From assembly GCF_014284365.1 (NCBI RefSeq), contig NZ_JACOGG010000009.1, positions 103,081 to 167,080 on the forward strand: a stretch of 64,000 nt of DNA, given 5' to 3'. The stretch is from Cognatundibacterium rugosum. Its GTDB lineage: Bacteria > Pseudomonadota > Gammaproteobacteria > Burkholderiales > Burkholderiaceae_D. Of the stretch, positions 9,066 through 17,208 are shown in pieces. Each line of letters starts with the position of its first letter. The stretch's first letter is position 1. Below the pieces are notes generated by a model. The model saw only the letters and a program-made list of their open reading frames with translations. It was not told where the DNA came from and did no database searches. Made by a program: the position numbers and the translations under genes.

Positions 9066-9538
9066 AATTACCTCGCTATCTAGTCTATTGATGCCTGATT
9101 TAATTGCTTCAATGAAATTAATCAAACGGTAATATTGTATCTTTAAAACAGAAATTGCTTATCAGAAAAATAGCAAAACATTGTTAAATTTCTTGGCACA
9201 GGGAGTGCTATTTACGCCATTGTGTCTATAAGGCAATAGTACTGTAGATCAATACAAGCTGAAAAGCAATTTACTTTTTTAATAGATTACCAATTGATTT
9301 CATTCGCTTTTTTTACAAGCTAACAATTGCCTGCACCTGAAGTATTGGGCAAAATATGCTTGAGATCAATTGGTGAAAACGAAAGATATTGTTAAAAAAG
9401 TTTCGTAGAATTGCATTTATTATTTCTTTTGTGAAATTTGTGCGTGCTTGGTAACACGCTACACAGAGGTATTTTCAAGTCTGGATCAGCGACCGCATCC
9501 AGTCGTGGTATCCAGTAATAACGAAGCAAAAAGAGTCA
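9066..9538. other. AT-rich intergenic region, no gene seen
   Basis: About 470 bp between the small regulator and mltB, both on the minus strand. It is visibly AT-richer than its surroundings, with many A/T runs (9120-9440). It presumably carries the promoter of the small regulator and the 3' end of the mltB operon. I see no open frame with start and ribosome-binding site, no clear terminator and no RNA fold I can name. Confidence 0.6.
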
Positions 9539-10645
9539 TTACATTTGTTCCCGCGCCTGACGGATGACGCGGCCCAAATCAATCACAGACATCGCGTAGA
9601 AGTAACTGCGGTTGTATTGGGTAATCGCATAGAAGTTATCGGTTGCAATCCAATATTCCGTCGCATCATCGCCATTTTGCAAGTCAACTAATCCAACTTT
9701 GAGTTGCGGCGCGATATCAGCACTGGCACTGCTGGCCAATTTACTCAATTCCTGATACGTATAGCTGGCACGCAGGCCTTGTGACAGCACCGTGCGCAGG
9801 GCTTCTTTATCATCGCTGAGCAGGGTGGCTGGGAAGGTGACAGACACCCCCGGTTTCCAACCGTGTTCCGCAAGATAATGAGCAACGCTGCCAATCGCAT
9901 CGATGGGTGAATTGGTCAGATTAATGCGGCCATCACCATCAAAATCTACCGCATATTTCCGTATGCTGCCAGGCATGAATTGCGGCCAGCCTATCGCGCC
10001 TGCATAAGAGCCTTTGAAGGCAAATGGATCGACCTGGGAATCTCTGGCGATCAATAACATTTGCATGAGCTCATCACGGAAATATTGCATACGCGTGCTT
10101 CTGGTTGGGGTGTCCGGGTAATCAAATGCCAGTGTGGTCAGGGCATCCAGTACGCGGAAGCTGCCGGTATGCTTGCCGAATATGGTTTCTACGCCTATCA
10201 GTCCGACGATAATTTCGGCTGGTATGCCATATTGCCGTTCTGCCCTGTCCAGCGCTTCGGCATACTGGTTCCAAAACTGTACGCCCGCTGCGATACGATA
10301 AGGCTCAACGAAGCGACTGCGATAGACCTTCCAATTTTTAGGCTTGCCGGGAGGCGCAGGCTTCATCAATTGTCTGGCCGATTCCACATGCCTGACCTGA
10401 GAAAATAACTGCCTTAATTTTTCTTCTTCGAAGCCATGCAAAGTCACCATTTGGCTGATGAAGACCTCTACTTCTTTCCACTGCTCGAAGTGCACATTTT
10501 CCTGTTGTTGAGTGGACGTGCTATTCGTCGTTTTCGCCGTTTTTTTTGAGACTTTTTTATCAGCGGCAAGAGCGCCGTTATGTAAGGAGCAAGCCAGTAA
10601 CAGCGTCAGGCCAGTGAGGAGAAGGGAAGGGCGAGCGATCAGCAT
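9539..10645 (-). CDS. mltB: Lytic murein transglycosylase B
   Basis: Periplasmic enzyme that cleaves the MurNAc-GlcNAc bond of peptidoglycan with 1,6-anhydro product formation. The 368 residues carry an N-terminal export signal. Both a lipobox-like LLAC (about 16-19) and a signal-peptidase I site (ALA-A) are visible, so lipidation is not certain. The catalytic Glu lies in IVGLIGVETIFGKHTG, and the MltB signature in YAGAIGWPQFMPGS; DFDGDGRINL resembles the EF-hand-like Ca site of Slt35. It is the last gene of the moxR-DUF58-transglutaminase operon, with only 10 bp to the gene before it. Confidence 0.92.
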   Translation of the reverse strand: MLIARPSLLLTGLTLLLACSLHNGALAADKKVSKKTAKTTNSTSTQQQENVHFEQWKEVEVFISQMVTLHGFEEEKLRQLFSQVRHVESARQLMKPAPPGKPKNWKVYRSRFVEPYRIAAGVQFWNQYAEALDRAERQYGIPAEIIVGLIGVETIFGKHTGSFRVLDALTTLAFDYPDTPTRSTRMQYFRDELMQMLLIARDSQVDPFAFKGSYAGAIGWPQFMPGSIRKYAVDFDGDGRINLTNSPIDAIGSVAHYLAEHGWKPGVSVTFPATLLSDDKEALRTVLSQGLRASYTYQELSKLASSASADIAPQLKVGLVDLQNGDDATEYWIATDNFYAITQYNRSYFYAMSVIDLGRVIRQAREQM

Positions 10646-10655
10646 AACATCCAGT

Positions 10656-12650
10656 TTATTTACACGCAGACAGTAACTGCTTTAATTGTTTCAGAGCGGC
10701 CGCATCGGAGCCAGCATGATTGCCATAGCTGCACAGGCTATAGAAATCAATAAATGCTTTCGCTCTTTGCCATTCTTCCGGGGCCAGCCTGGCTTGCAGC
10801 CGCGCCAGATAGGCTTGTGGGCCTTCATGTGGTTCGCGTGGAAGCGCTTTCCCGGCCATCCGGTGGCAAAATGAAAAGTATACTCTATCAAGTGCCGGGG
10901 TAGCTGGTTTGTTAAGCAGCAAAGGCAGACTGATCACGCCCAGGACAAGGCTGCCAGACAGGAACAGTATCCATGTCATTTGTACCCAGTCGACATCCTT
11001 CCATCCGAGTTTGCTGAGCAGAGATTGTTGCCCTTGTTGATTGTAATTGAGTACCCACTGATTCCAGTTATTGTTCATCGCATCCCATTGCATGCGCAAG
11101 GCCTGGCTGAACGAGTTTCCTTGCAGCGCCAGGTTGACCAGGCCGGCCAGGCCGCTGGCTGGCAGAGCCCTGCTCAGATTTTGCATCACGCGCTCAGGCG
11201 CTACCGCGGCTGTCGGATCTACCCTGGTCCAGCCCTGGCCGCTTAACCAGACCTCGGCCCAGGCATGCGCATCCGACTGACGTACTTCAAAATAGCCGTC
11301 TACCGTATTCAGGTTACCGCCCTGATAGCCAGTGACGATACGGGCCGGTATCCCGGCCGCACGCATTAAGACCACGAAAGCGCTCGCATAATGTTCACAA
11401 AAACCGGCGCGGGTAGAAAACAAAAAATCATCGATCGCATCTCTGCCCAGCCGCGCAGGTTCCAGCGTGTAAATAAAATTTTGTTGCCTGAAGTGTTGCA
11501 GTACAGCCTGAATATATGCCTGATGACTGCCTTGTTGCTGGCGTAATTCACGTGCATAGGCCTGCGTACGCGGATTGACACCGACCGGCAGACTGAGCTC
11601 ACTAGCCATGTCTTGCAAGTCGGCCTGGGCATCCAGCCGGAAGTCAGGATAAGACTCGACTTCATAGCGTACTCGTTGTTGTAGCGGTGTGCGTGAACGC
11701 AGCTCGGATGCATTGCTCATCAGACTGTCAGTACCGTCTGTGAAACGTGGGGTGCGGTGGCTTAACTCCAGCGCGAACAACCAATGCTGGCTGTGTGGTT
11801 CCAGAATAATGAGCTGCCGCAGCGGCTTGCCGGTGACGCGTAGTTGGCCGGTGTCTTGCTGATAGCGGCGACCTGGTGTCCAGCTTTTTCCATCGTAGTC
11901 GGTCATCACGATACCGCGCCAGTACTGCAGGTTTTTTGTGGGCGGTGCCTGATCAAATTTGACCCGGAATGCGATTTCTTCCGACAAGACCAGATTACTG
12001 ATACCGCCCGGCGTCATGCTATTGGATAAACCGGAACGGCCCTGGCCCGCATCCCCAGGCAGACCCCAGAGCGGCCCCTGTATGCGCGGGAACAGAAAAA
12101 AAGCACACAACATCAGCGGTAGTGCGAGGCCAAGCATAGAAAAACCAGCACTTAAGCGTTGTCTCAGCGGCGGCAGTATGCCTGTATACTGAAATGAAAT
12201 TTGGGCACTCAACAGCAGACCAACTGAGCACAGGCTTAACAGGGCAACGCCTATCGTCTGTTGGTAAAAATAACTGGTCAGCAACAAGAAAAAAGCGAGA
12301 AACAGCACCACGAATAAGTCACGCCTGGCATACATTTCCAGTAGTTTGCAGGCCAGCAAAAGCACCAGCATCGTGACCCCTGCCTCCTTGCCAAAGAAAG
12401 TGCGGAAACTCAGGAAGATACCCGCCATCATCAACAGGCATGCGGGTAGCAATAACCACATTGACGGCAGACGGCGACCAGTCAATGTGAGCCAGATACG
12501 CCAACCCAGGGTCAGCGTGCATGCGATGCTGACCCACAGATTCACGTGCCAGAAATGCGGCAGCAGCACGCTGATGCAGGCTACCATCAGCAACAGCGTA
12601 TTGCTCTTGTCGGCGCTGATATGATGTTCGTGGAGAACCTCGTTCTTCAT
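10656..12650 (-). CDS. TgpA-like membrane transglutaminase-domain protein
   Basis: A 664-residue inner-membrane protein with several N-terminal helices (about 20-190, DUF3488 region). A periplasmic transglutaminase/protease-like domain follows with the Cys-His-Asp triad visible as GFCEHYASAF, SDAHAWAEVW and GWTRVDPTAA (about 420-510). One more helix (about 570-590) and a C-terminal cytoplasmic domain (DUF4129-like) complete it. The Pseudomonas homologue TgpA is essential, with an envelope role not fully known. I start at ATG 12650, which overlaps the stop of the upstream DUF58 gene (ATGA), so translation is coupled; the longer frame to 12794 would overlap DUF58 by 148 bp. It belongs to the MoxR/DUF58/transglutaminase module. 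Confidence 0.92.
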   Translation of the reverse strand: MKNEVLHEHHISADKSNTLLLMVACISVLLPHFWHVNLWVSIACTLTLGWRIWLTLTGRRLPSMWLLLPACLLMMAGIFLSFRTFFGKEAGVTMLVLLLACKLLEMYARRDLFVVLFLAFFLLLTSYFYQQTIGVALLSLCSVGLLLSAQISFQYTGILPPLRQRLSAGFSMLGLALPLMLCAFFLFPRIQGPLWGLPGDAGQGRSGLSNSMTPGGISNLVLSEEIAFRVKFDQAPPTKNLQYWRGIVMTDYDGKSWTPGRRYQQDTGQLRVTGKPLRQLIILEPHSQHWLFALELSHRTPRFTDGTDSLMSNASELRSRTPLQQRVRYEVESYPDFRLDAQADLQDMASELSLPVGVNPRTQAYARELRQQQGSHQAYIQAVLQHFRQQNFIYTLEPARLGRDAIDDFLFSTRAGFCEHYASAFVVLMRAAGIPARIVTGYQGGNLNTVDGYFEVRQSDAHAWAEVWLSGQGWTRVDPTAAVAPERVMQNLSRALPASGLAGLVNLALQGNSFSQALRMQWDAMNNNWNQWVLNYNQQGQQSLLSKLGWKDVDWVQMTWILFLSGSLVLGVISLPLLLNKPATPALDRVYFSFCHRMAGKALPREPHEGPQAYLARLQARLAPEEWQRAKAFIDFYSLCSYGNHAGSDAAALKQLKQLLSACK

Positions 12651-13633
12651 GACGTTGCCTCCAGCGGATAGAGTGCAAGCGCACGCAAACAGGCATCCCT
12701 GTGCTGTGCACCTAAGGCTGGCGCTAAGTTCAGCGTGTCGAGCCGGAATGCATAGGGTAACCCCTGGCGTTCCGCTTGCAGCACCCAGCTGCACATGCGC
12801 GCCAGCTTGAGTTCCGTGTCTAGCCGGCGTGGCAGGCGGGTGAAATCAATCACGACGTCCGCACCACTTTGTCCTGCAAACAGTTTGCTGACTAATTGCC
12901 CGCCAGCGGCCGTATCGACACGTGCGATCTGCTTCCATGCCAGTTGGCGCAGCGGATCACCCGGCTGGTACGTGCGTACGCCGGCAAAGTCTTCATCGCC
13001 GTATTGACCCGCATTGGCGCTTGAAGCTACTCCATCCACAGGCAGTGGCGGTGGCTGCAGTTCCGGCGCCGGATATACGAGTGCCTGCACATCGGGCAAC
13101 CAGGTGCTCCAGGCGCGCAGCAGACCCAGTGGGAACCAGGTCTGGATCGAGATTCTGGTCGCTGGTTGCCAGCCGCGTTGTACAGACGGCGCATGCAAAA
13201 ATACACTGAGCTGCGATTGTGGCGCGATATCACAGGCTTTACTGATCTGATCCTTAGCTTGCCAGCCGACCCAGATCGCGTAGCGCGAATTGCGGCGTGG
13301 ATTGTTCAGATAGAGCGGAAAACGGATTTCTTCGCCCACAAACACAGGATCGGGGCTGCCAGCCTGTAATTCCAGATACGCGAGATTACGAAATCCCAGC
13401 AAGGCATTCACCACCATCACGGCAGCCAGCATAAAGGTCAGCGCAAAGCCCAGGCTGAGGCTGTAATTGGTCGCAGTCACAAATAACAGCAGCAGCACCA
13501 GTAACATCATCCAGCCAGGCCGGCTGGGCAAGGTGTAGACCCGGCGTTGTTTGAGGATCACTGTGCCGGGCTCAGGCTGCTTTTCCAAAAAAATCACTCT
13601 GCGCAGATAGCTGCGGATCGCATTATTCGCCAT
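12647..13633 (-). CDS. DUF58 domain-containing protein
   Basis: A 328-residue protein with two membrane helices near the N-terminus (about 35-75) and a DUF58 domain carrying the hallmark DFAGVRTYQPGDPLRQLAWK (about 218-237). These proteins are nearly always encoded between a MoxR ATPase and a transglutaminase-like protein, as here, and are thought to act with MoxR as a chaperone-like complex; the molecular function is not settled. Its stop overlaps the next start (ATGA) and moxR ends 16 bp before it. Confidence 0.92.
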   Translation of the reverse strand: MANNAIRSYLRRVIFLEKQPEPGTVILKQRRVYTLPSRPGWMMLLVLLLLFVTATNYSLSLGFALTFMLAAVMVVNALLGFRNLAYLELQAGSPDPVFVGEEIRFPLYLNNPRRNSRYAIWVGWQAKDQISKACDIAPQSQLSVFLHAPSVQRGWQPATRISIQTWFPLGLLRAWSTWLPDVQALVYPAPELQPPPLPVDGVASSANAGQYGDEDFAGVRTYQPGDPLRQLAWKQIARVDTAAGGQLVSKLFAGQSGADVVIDFTRLPRRLDTELKLARMCSWVLQAERQGLPYAFRLDTLNLAPALGAQHRDACLRALALYPLEATS

Positions 13634-13649
13634 GTTTGTAACTGACTTT

Positions 13650-14570
13650 TCAGACTGGAACGCTGCGCATCATTTGCAACAGCAAATCTGCATTGCCGCT
13701 GGTTTGTGTGTGAGTGGCACGGAGCGGACGCAGTCTGTGTGCAATCACCGCCACCAGCACAGCCTGCACGTCTTCCGGTAACACGTGGTCGCGCCCTTCC
13801 AGCGTTGCCCAGGCACGTGCAGCCTGCAGTAAGGCCAGCGAGGCGCGTGGGCTCATGCCTTCCGCAAACACGTCTCCCTGACGCGTTGCCAGTGCCAGTG
13901 CATACACATAGTCGATCAGTTTGGCTGAGACATGGATGTTGCGCACTTGCTGTTGCGCCTGCATAAACTCTTCAGGTGCCATTTGTGCACGTAACTGACT
14001 CAATAACTGGCGGCGATCTGCGCCTGCCAGCAAAGCCTTTTCTGAGGCAGCATCGGGATAACCCAGTGACAGGCACATCAGGAAACGATCCAGCTGAGAT
14101 TCCGGTAGTGGAAAGGTGCCGATTTGATGCGAGGGATTTTGGGTCGCAATCACAAAGAAAGGTGCGGGCAGACGGCGCGTCTGACCTTCTGCCGAGACCT
14201 GTTGTTCTTCCATCGCTTCCAGCAGCGAGGACTGGGTCTTGGGTGTGGCGCGGTTGATTTCATCGGCCAGTAAAACCTGCGTAAACACTGGGCCGGGATG
14301 AAAAACGAATTGATTTTTTTCGCGCTCAAAGACGGAGACACCGATGATATCTGCCGGTAGCAGGTCGCTGGTGAATTGCAGGCGATTGAAACGTAAGCCT
14401 AGCGAGGTCGCCAGTGCGTGTGCCAGCGTGGTTTTGCCCACGCCAGGGACATCTTCAACCAGCAGATGACCACCGGCCAACAGGCAGACCATGGCCAGAC
14501 GTATTTGCGATGATTTGCCCATGATGACTTGATTGACCTGATCTGCCACGCGATGCACTTTTGAAAACAT
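13650..14570 (-). CDS. MoxR-family AAA+ ATPase
   Basis: A 306-residue AAA+ ATPase thought to help assemble or activate protein complexes. It shows the Walker A motif (VPGVGKTTLAHAL, about 41-53), Walker B (VLLADEINRATPK, about 102-114), the MoxR sensor region (FVIATQNPSHQIGTFPLPESQLDRF) and an AAA lid. It is the first gene of a four-gene operon (moxR, DUF58, transglutaminase, mltB) and is divergent from the deacetylase-like gene at 14739. Confidence 0.94.
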   Translation of the reverse strand: MFSKVHRVADQVNQVIMGKSSQIRLAMVCLLAGGHLLVEDVPGVGKTTLAHALATSLGLRFNRLQFTSDLLPADIIGVSVFEREKNQFVFHPGPVFTQVLLADEINRATPKTQSSLLEAMEEQQVSAEGQTRRLPAPFFVIATQNPSHQIGTFPLPESQLDRFLMCLSLGYPDAASEKALLAGADRRQLLSQLRAQMAPEEFMQAQQQVRNIHVSAKLIDYVYALALATRQGDVFAEGMSPRASLALLQAARAWATLEGRDHVLPEDVQAVLVAVIAHRLRPLRATHTQTSGNADLLLQMMRSVPV

Positions 14571-14738
14571 AGCTGTTTGCCTCTGCCCTGAATGAAACTC
14601 GCAGTGTAATCTGATTCTGCTATCGCGGTTGTAACGGCGGGCGGGCAGACGTCTGATTACGCACAGAACTTATTGTGTCCGGTTTGCAAATTTATGTAAT
14701 TCGCGGGAAACTGCCGGTAATTGAACTCAGACATGCCC

Positions 14739-15677
14739 ATGACCACTGCTTACTATACTCACGATGATTGCAAACTCCATGAAATGGGGTCCTGGCATCC
14801 GGAATGCCCACAGCGATTGCAGGCGATAGAGGATCAACTGATCGCCAGCCGTATCAAGGATTTACTCGACTGCCGTGACGCACCCTTGGCGAGTGAGGCT
14901 AGCCTGGCCCGTGTACATAGTGCCGATGCGATTTACCGTATCCGCGAAAACTGTCCCTCAGAACGCTCTGAATATGAGCATTTCCCGCTGGATGCCGATA
15001 CGGCACTCAATGCCTATAGTTGGAAAGCTTCTCTGCGCGCTGCCGGTGCCGCGATTGCAGCGACTGATGCGGTGCTCAATGCCGAAGTTGAGAATGCGTT
15101 TTGCGCGGTGCGTCCGCCTGGCCACCATGCAACGGCCAAAGAGTCGATGGGCTTCTGTATGTTTAATAATGTCGCGGTAGCGGTACGCCATGCGCTGGAC
15201 GTACGTGGCTTGAAGCGGATTGCGATTGTGGATTTCGATGTCCATCACGGTAACGGTACTGAAGATATTTTCAGAAATGACGCGGCTGTGCTCATGGTAG
15301 GTTTTTTTCAGCATCCGTATTATCCCTATAGCGGTACTGAGCAGCCAGCCAGCAATATGGTAAATATTCCGGTTCCTGCACATAGTCAGGGGCAGGAAAT
15401 CCGCAGTCTGGTTGAACAGCACTGGTTGCCGGCATTACGTGCATACCGGCCGGAGATGATATTCATTTCCGCCGGATTTGATGCGCATCGTGAAGACGAT
15501 ATGGGGCAGCTAGGCCTGGTTGAAGCCGATTATGTGTGGATTACGCGCGCAGTGATGCAAATTGCCGATGAATTTGCCCAAGGCCGCGTCGTCAGCTGCC
15601 TCGAAGGTGGGTATAACTTGTCCGCGCTGGGACGCAGCGTTGCTGCGCATATCAAAGTGCTGGCGGGTCTGGACTAG
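14739..15677 (+). CDS. Histone deacetylase family hydrolase
   Basis: Zinc hydrolase of the HDAC/acetoin-utilisation/acetylpolyamine amidohydrolase superfamily. The 312 residues include the paired catalytic histidines in RPPGHHAT, the zinc ligands in DFDVHHGNGTED, and the third zinc Asp in SAGFDAH. Bacterial members deacetylate acetylpolyamines or proteins; the substrate here cannot be told. I start at MTTAYYTH (14739); ATG 14733 and a TTG at 14721 are in frame and no strong ribosome-binding site decides. The next gene starts 9 bp after the stop and its Shine-Dalgarno overlaps this stop, so they are co-translated. Confidence 0.9.
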   Translation: MTTAYYTHDDCKLHEMGSWHPECPQRLQAIEDQLIASRIKDLLDCRDAPLASEASLARVHSADAIYRIRENCPSERSEYEHFPLDADTALNAYSWKASLRAAGAAIAATDAVLNAEVENAFCAVRPPGHHATAKESMGFCMFNNVAVAVRHALDVRGLKRIAIVDFDVHHGNGTEDIFRNDAAVLMVGFFQHPYYPYSGTEQPASNMVNIPVPAHSQGQEIRSLVEQHWLPALRAYRPEMIFISAGFDAHREDDMGQLGLVEADYVWITRAVMQIADEFAQGRVVSCLEGGYNLSALGRSVAAHIKVLAGLD

Positions 15678-15686
15678 GAGTCAATA

Positions 15687-16250
15687 ATGAAGATCAATCA
15701 ATTCGCTGCATGCCGTGTGTTGCAAGTTCTGTTATGCGCCGCCGTTCTGCCGGTACACGCAGCGCCACAATTTGCCAATACGGCGGTCATCGCTTTACCT
15801 GCGCGTACTGCGAGTCAGTTGCAGGAAGAAGTCAATCGCTTTCTGAACGAATGGCACGACGATGCGGCGCATTCCCGGCTCAGCTACTTCGATAAAATGA
15901 CGCCCGATGCGGTGTATATCGGCACCGATAAAACCGAGCGCTGGACACTGGATGAATTTAAAACCTGGGCTAAGCCGCATTTTGCACGGCCATCTGCCTG
16001 GGCGTTCAAGGTCAATCAACGCCATCTGCAAATGACGGAAGACCAAAGCGTGATTTGGTTTGACGAGCAGCTCACGACAGCCATGGGCCTGTGTCAGGCC
16101 AGTGGCGTAATCCGCAATACGCCTCAGGGTTTGAAAATCGCTCACTACCAGTTATCGCTGGCCGTGCCGAATGAATTGGTTGATTATTTGGGTAAAGCTG
16201 TGCGTCAGTGGGAAAGCAGCGGCAAACTACCGGCTGGCGACGTGAAATGA
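15687..16250 (+). CDS. Exported NTF2-like (SnoaL/DUF4440) protein
   Basis: A 187-residue protein with a signal peptide (about 1-25, ending VHAA). A cone-shaped NTF2-like domain follows, with the pattern LNEWHDDAAHSRLSYFDKMTPDAVYIGTDKTERW, then KVNQRHLQMTEDQSVIWFDEQL. Such domains bind small ligands or act as simple enzymes, and no catalytic set stands out here. AGGAG at 15676-15680 precedes ATG 15687 and overlaps the stop of the deacetylase-like gene, so the two form an operon. Function unknown. Confidence 0.82.
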   Translation: MKINQFAACRVLQVLLCAAVLPVHAAPQFANTAVIALPARTASQLQEEVNRFLNEWHDDAAHSRLSYFDKMTPDAVYIGTDKTERWTLDEFKTWAKPHFARPSAWAFKVNQRHLQMTEDQSVIWFDEQLTTAMGLCQASGVIRNTPQGLKIAHYQLSLAVPNELVDYLGKAVRQWESSGKLPAGDVK

Positions 16251-16273
16251 GTCAGGCTCCTGCGCCGAACTCG

Positions 16274-16786
16274 TTACAGGCTGTGGTTATCAACTAGCTT
16301 CAGCGTCATCAGAATTTCTTCTTGCATTTCCCCATTCACAGATAGCGCATCCGGTTCCCGCCCATACTCTGACCAGCCAGCACGTAGATACAATTGATGG
16401 GCGGCCGTATTGCGGGCATTGACGCTCAGTCGTACATGCAGCAAGCCGGGCTGCTGGCCCGCGACGCTGATTAGCAGTTGCAACAAACTTGCTGATATTC
16501 CTTGAGCACGATAGTTCGGTGACGTAAATACGCCCCATAGCTTGGCGCAATGACGCCGTTTAAGACCGCTATCACGCTGTAATCCCATCATGGCGATTAA
16601 CTGTGTTCCGTCAAACGCACCGAAAATTCCGATATTGTCTGGATGGTTTATTTTCTCCGTAAAGTAGCTTGTTGCTTGCAAGGATTCTCGTCCAAAATTA
16701 GCTGGGGAGTCAGCTAGCGCCTGCAATCGCAATGCGCGCAGGGCGGCACTGTCGCTGATATTTAGTATTCTTAGAGTGAAACTCAT
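16274..16786 (-). CDS. GNAT family N-acetyltransferase
   Basis: A 170-residue acetyl-CoA-dependent transferase. Motif A is visible as LWGVFTSPNYRAQGISASLLQLL (about 87-109, with R/Q-x-x-G-x-S as the CoA pyrophosphate loop). The RLSVNARNTAAHQLYLRAGW motif B lies near 125-144, as in ribosomal-protein and small-molecule acetylases. ATG 16786 (MSFTLRILNI) is chosen over an upstream TTG. It is convergent with the preceding gene. Substrate unknown. Confidence 0.87.
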   Translation of the reverse strand: MSFTLRILNISDSAALRALRLQALADSPANFGRESLQATSYFTEKINHPDNIGIFGAFDGTQLIAMMGLQRDSGLKRRHCAKLWGVFTSPNYRAQGISASLLQLLISVAGQQPGLLHVRLSVNARNTAAHQLYLRAGWSEYGREPDALSVNGEMQEEILMTLKLVDNHSL

Positions 16787-16970
16787 CGTGTTCAAATTTT
16801 CTTTAAAAGTCTTTTTGATCCGTTTGGGTTAGATGCGGGCAAGTGAGGACACTCACGCAGAACAGGTTTGCTCAGCATTGCAGAGGCAATTGTCGTCAGT
16901 TCTGTTTTGTTAAGATGTGAGTTTAAACGTATTTTAAAATGACAAGCCATTGATTTTAAAAAGAAAAAAA

Positions 16971-16998
16971 TTGTTACTTTGCGCGTTAAAGATACAAT
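16971..16998 (+). promoter_or_regulatory. Candidate sigma70 promoter for the riboswitch-peptidase transcript
   Basis: TTGTTA (16971-16976), a 16-bp spacer and TACAAT (16993-16998). Transcription would start near 17005, about 60 nt before the riboswitch core. Confidence 0.5.
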
Positions 16999-17067
16999 TC
17001 GTTACGGATTTTACTTTCTTTGAGGAAAATTCAGTTCTAGACTTGCCATGTAGTATTTTTTCTTGAG

Positions 17068-17141
17068 GGCAAACCCGTTGAAAGACGGAGACGCAAAGCC
17101 ACCGGCCTACAGCGCATCTGCGCCATGGTAGCGGGGTTGCC
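17068..17141 (+). promoter_or_regulatory. Cyclic di-GMP-I (GEMM-I) riboswitch
   Basis: The conserved aptamer elements occur in order: GGCAAACC (17068-17075), the P2 hairpin CCGTTGAAAGACGG with its GAAA tetraloop, GACGCAAAGCC, the CCGGCCTA receptor segment, the P3 hairpin GCGCA-TC-TGCGC, and GGTAGCGGGGTTGCC. The last pairs back with the first to form P1. These match the known class I c-di-GMP aptamer (for example Vibrio Vc2), including the ligand-contacting bases in GGCAAACC, ACGCAAAGCC and GCGGGG. It lies 67 bp upstream of the S53 peptidase start. No U-tract follows, so control of translation is more likely than termination. Turn-on or turn-off cannot be told. Confidence 0.93.
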
Positions 17142-17208
17142 AACGTGGCCAATATCTTTACCCGTTGACATTGCGTGGTCCTCGCCCCACTTATGGAGCG
17201 TAGTCACT

